DNA of 64,000 nt from Conchocele bisecta (Eukaryota > Mollusca > Bivalvia > Lucinida > Thyasiridae): NCBI GenBank assembly GCA_029237695.1, contig CM055266.1:9627805-9691804 (forward strand), in the 5' to 3' direction. Under the pieces are notes generated by a model, which worked only from the letters and a program-made list of their open reading frames with translations, had not been told where the DNA came from and ran no database searches. Below are positions 63,847 to 64,000 of this stretch, one piece after another. The position numbers and the translations under genes were made by a program. The first letter of the stretch is position 1, and each line of letters starts with the position of its first letter.

Positions 63847-64000
63847 GATAATAAGACAGTCTTTGTTAGAACACAACAAACCCATTAAGCCAGTCCTGGG
63901 CTATTCCAATAAACATAAAACTACGCTTTCCAACATCTAAGTATGATCCTAAAATGCTGGTGATATCAGCGTTTTAGGCTGTTATGATCGTCAGTAAACA

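Overview
Eukaryotic, animal DNA, most likely from a bivalve or other mollusc (inference). The window is AT-rich and holds no intact host gene, no rRNA and no intact tRNA. It is filled with palindromic MITEs, tRNA-derived SINE pieces, and 'pearl'-type elements that carry central tandem repeats and end in a 3' hairpin, a class known from bivalve genomes. Almost every open reading frame is a chance reading of a repeat. The one recognisable protein gene is a broken piggyBac-type transposase.

Layout. 1-13,400: hairpin MITEs, a TNGG microsatellite, one pearl/HINE-like element (4567-6097) with a 179-bp tandem array, and a tRNA-Trp-derived SINE head. 13,439-20,179: a 6.7-kb degenerate DIRS-like tyrosine-recombinase retrotransposon on the minus strand, with 150-bp identical inverted terminal repeats and an internal complementary region that copies the joined ends. 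20,587-23,698: a piggyBac element with TTAA ends and a frameshifted transposase. 23,800-34,600: MITEs of several families and SINE pieces. 34,735-36,461 and 43,643-45,822: two related TA-flanked elements with the same terminal repeats. 47,781-54,391: a four-level nest: hAT-like MITE, then a HINE-like element with a 137-bp array, then a HINE-like element with a 170-bp array, then another copy of the last. 54,500-64,000: more HINE-like elements and TTAA or hairpin MITEs.

Family names used below. TTAA-1 to TTAA-4: TTAA-bounded MITEs starting CCCTT or CTCTT. FB1: GTAGCCGATTTC foldback with GTATACTT motifs. HP1: GTGGCTGTGACTGGAG hairpin. HP2: GGGGCCGTTTCACTAAAC hairpin. HP3: AACAATTCGTTCCC element. 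HP4: AAGGTGTATGATCACGTGG element. HP5: TGTGATTTTGTACC hairpin. HP6: AGCCCAGATCAGACTGC hairpin. hAT-A: CAGAGCTCCAGATAAG. hAT-B: CACAGGTTGAAGTAACGG. hAT-C: CAGGGATTCCGCTGG. HINE: Helentron-associated, pearl-like elements.

The elements form a layered history. HINEs sit in MITEs and in each other without target duplication; TTAA MITEs sit in HINE repeat units. Empty copies elsewhere in the window reveal the exact joints. A nuclear-receptor-like half-site, TCAAGGTCA, recurs in nearly every HINE repeat family although the repeats are otherwise unrelated. All family names and boundaries come from reading the sequence; no database search was run.
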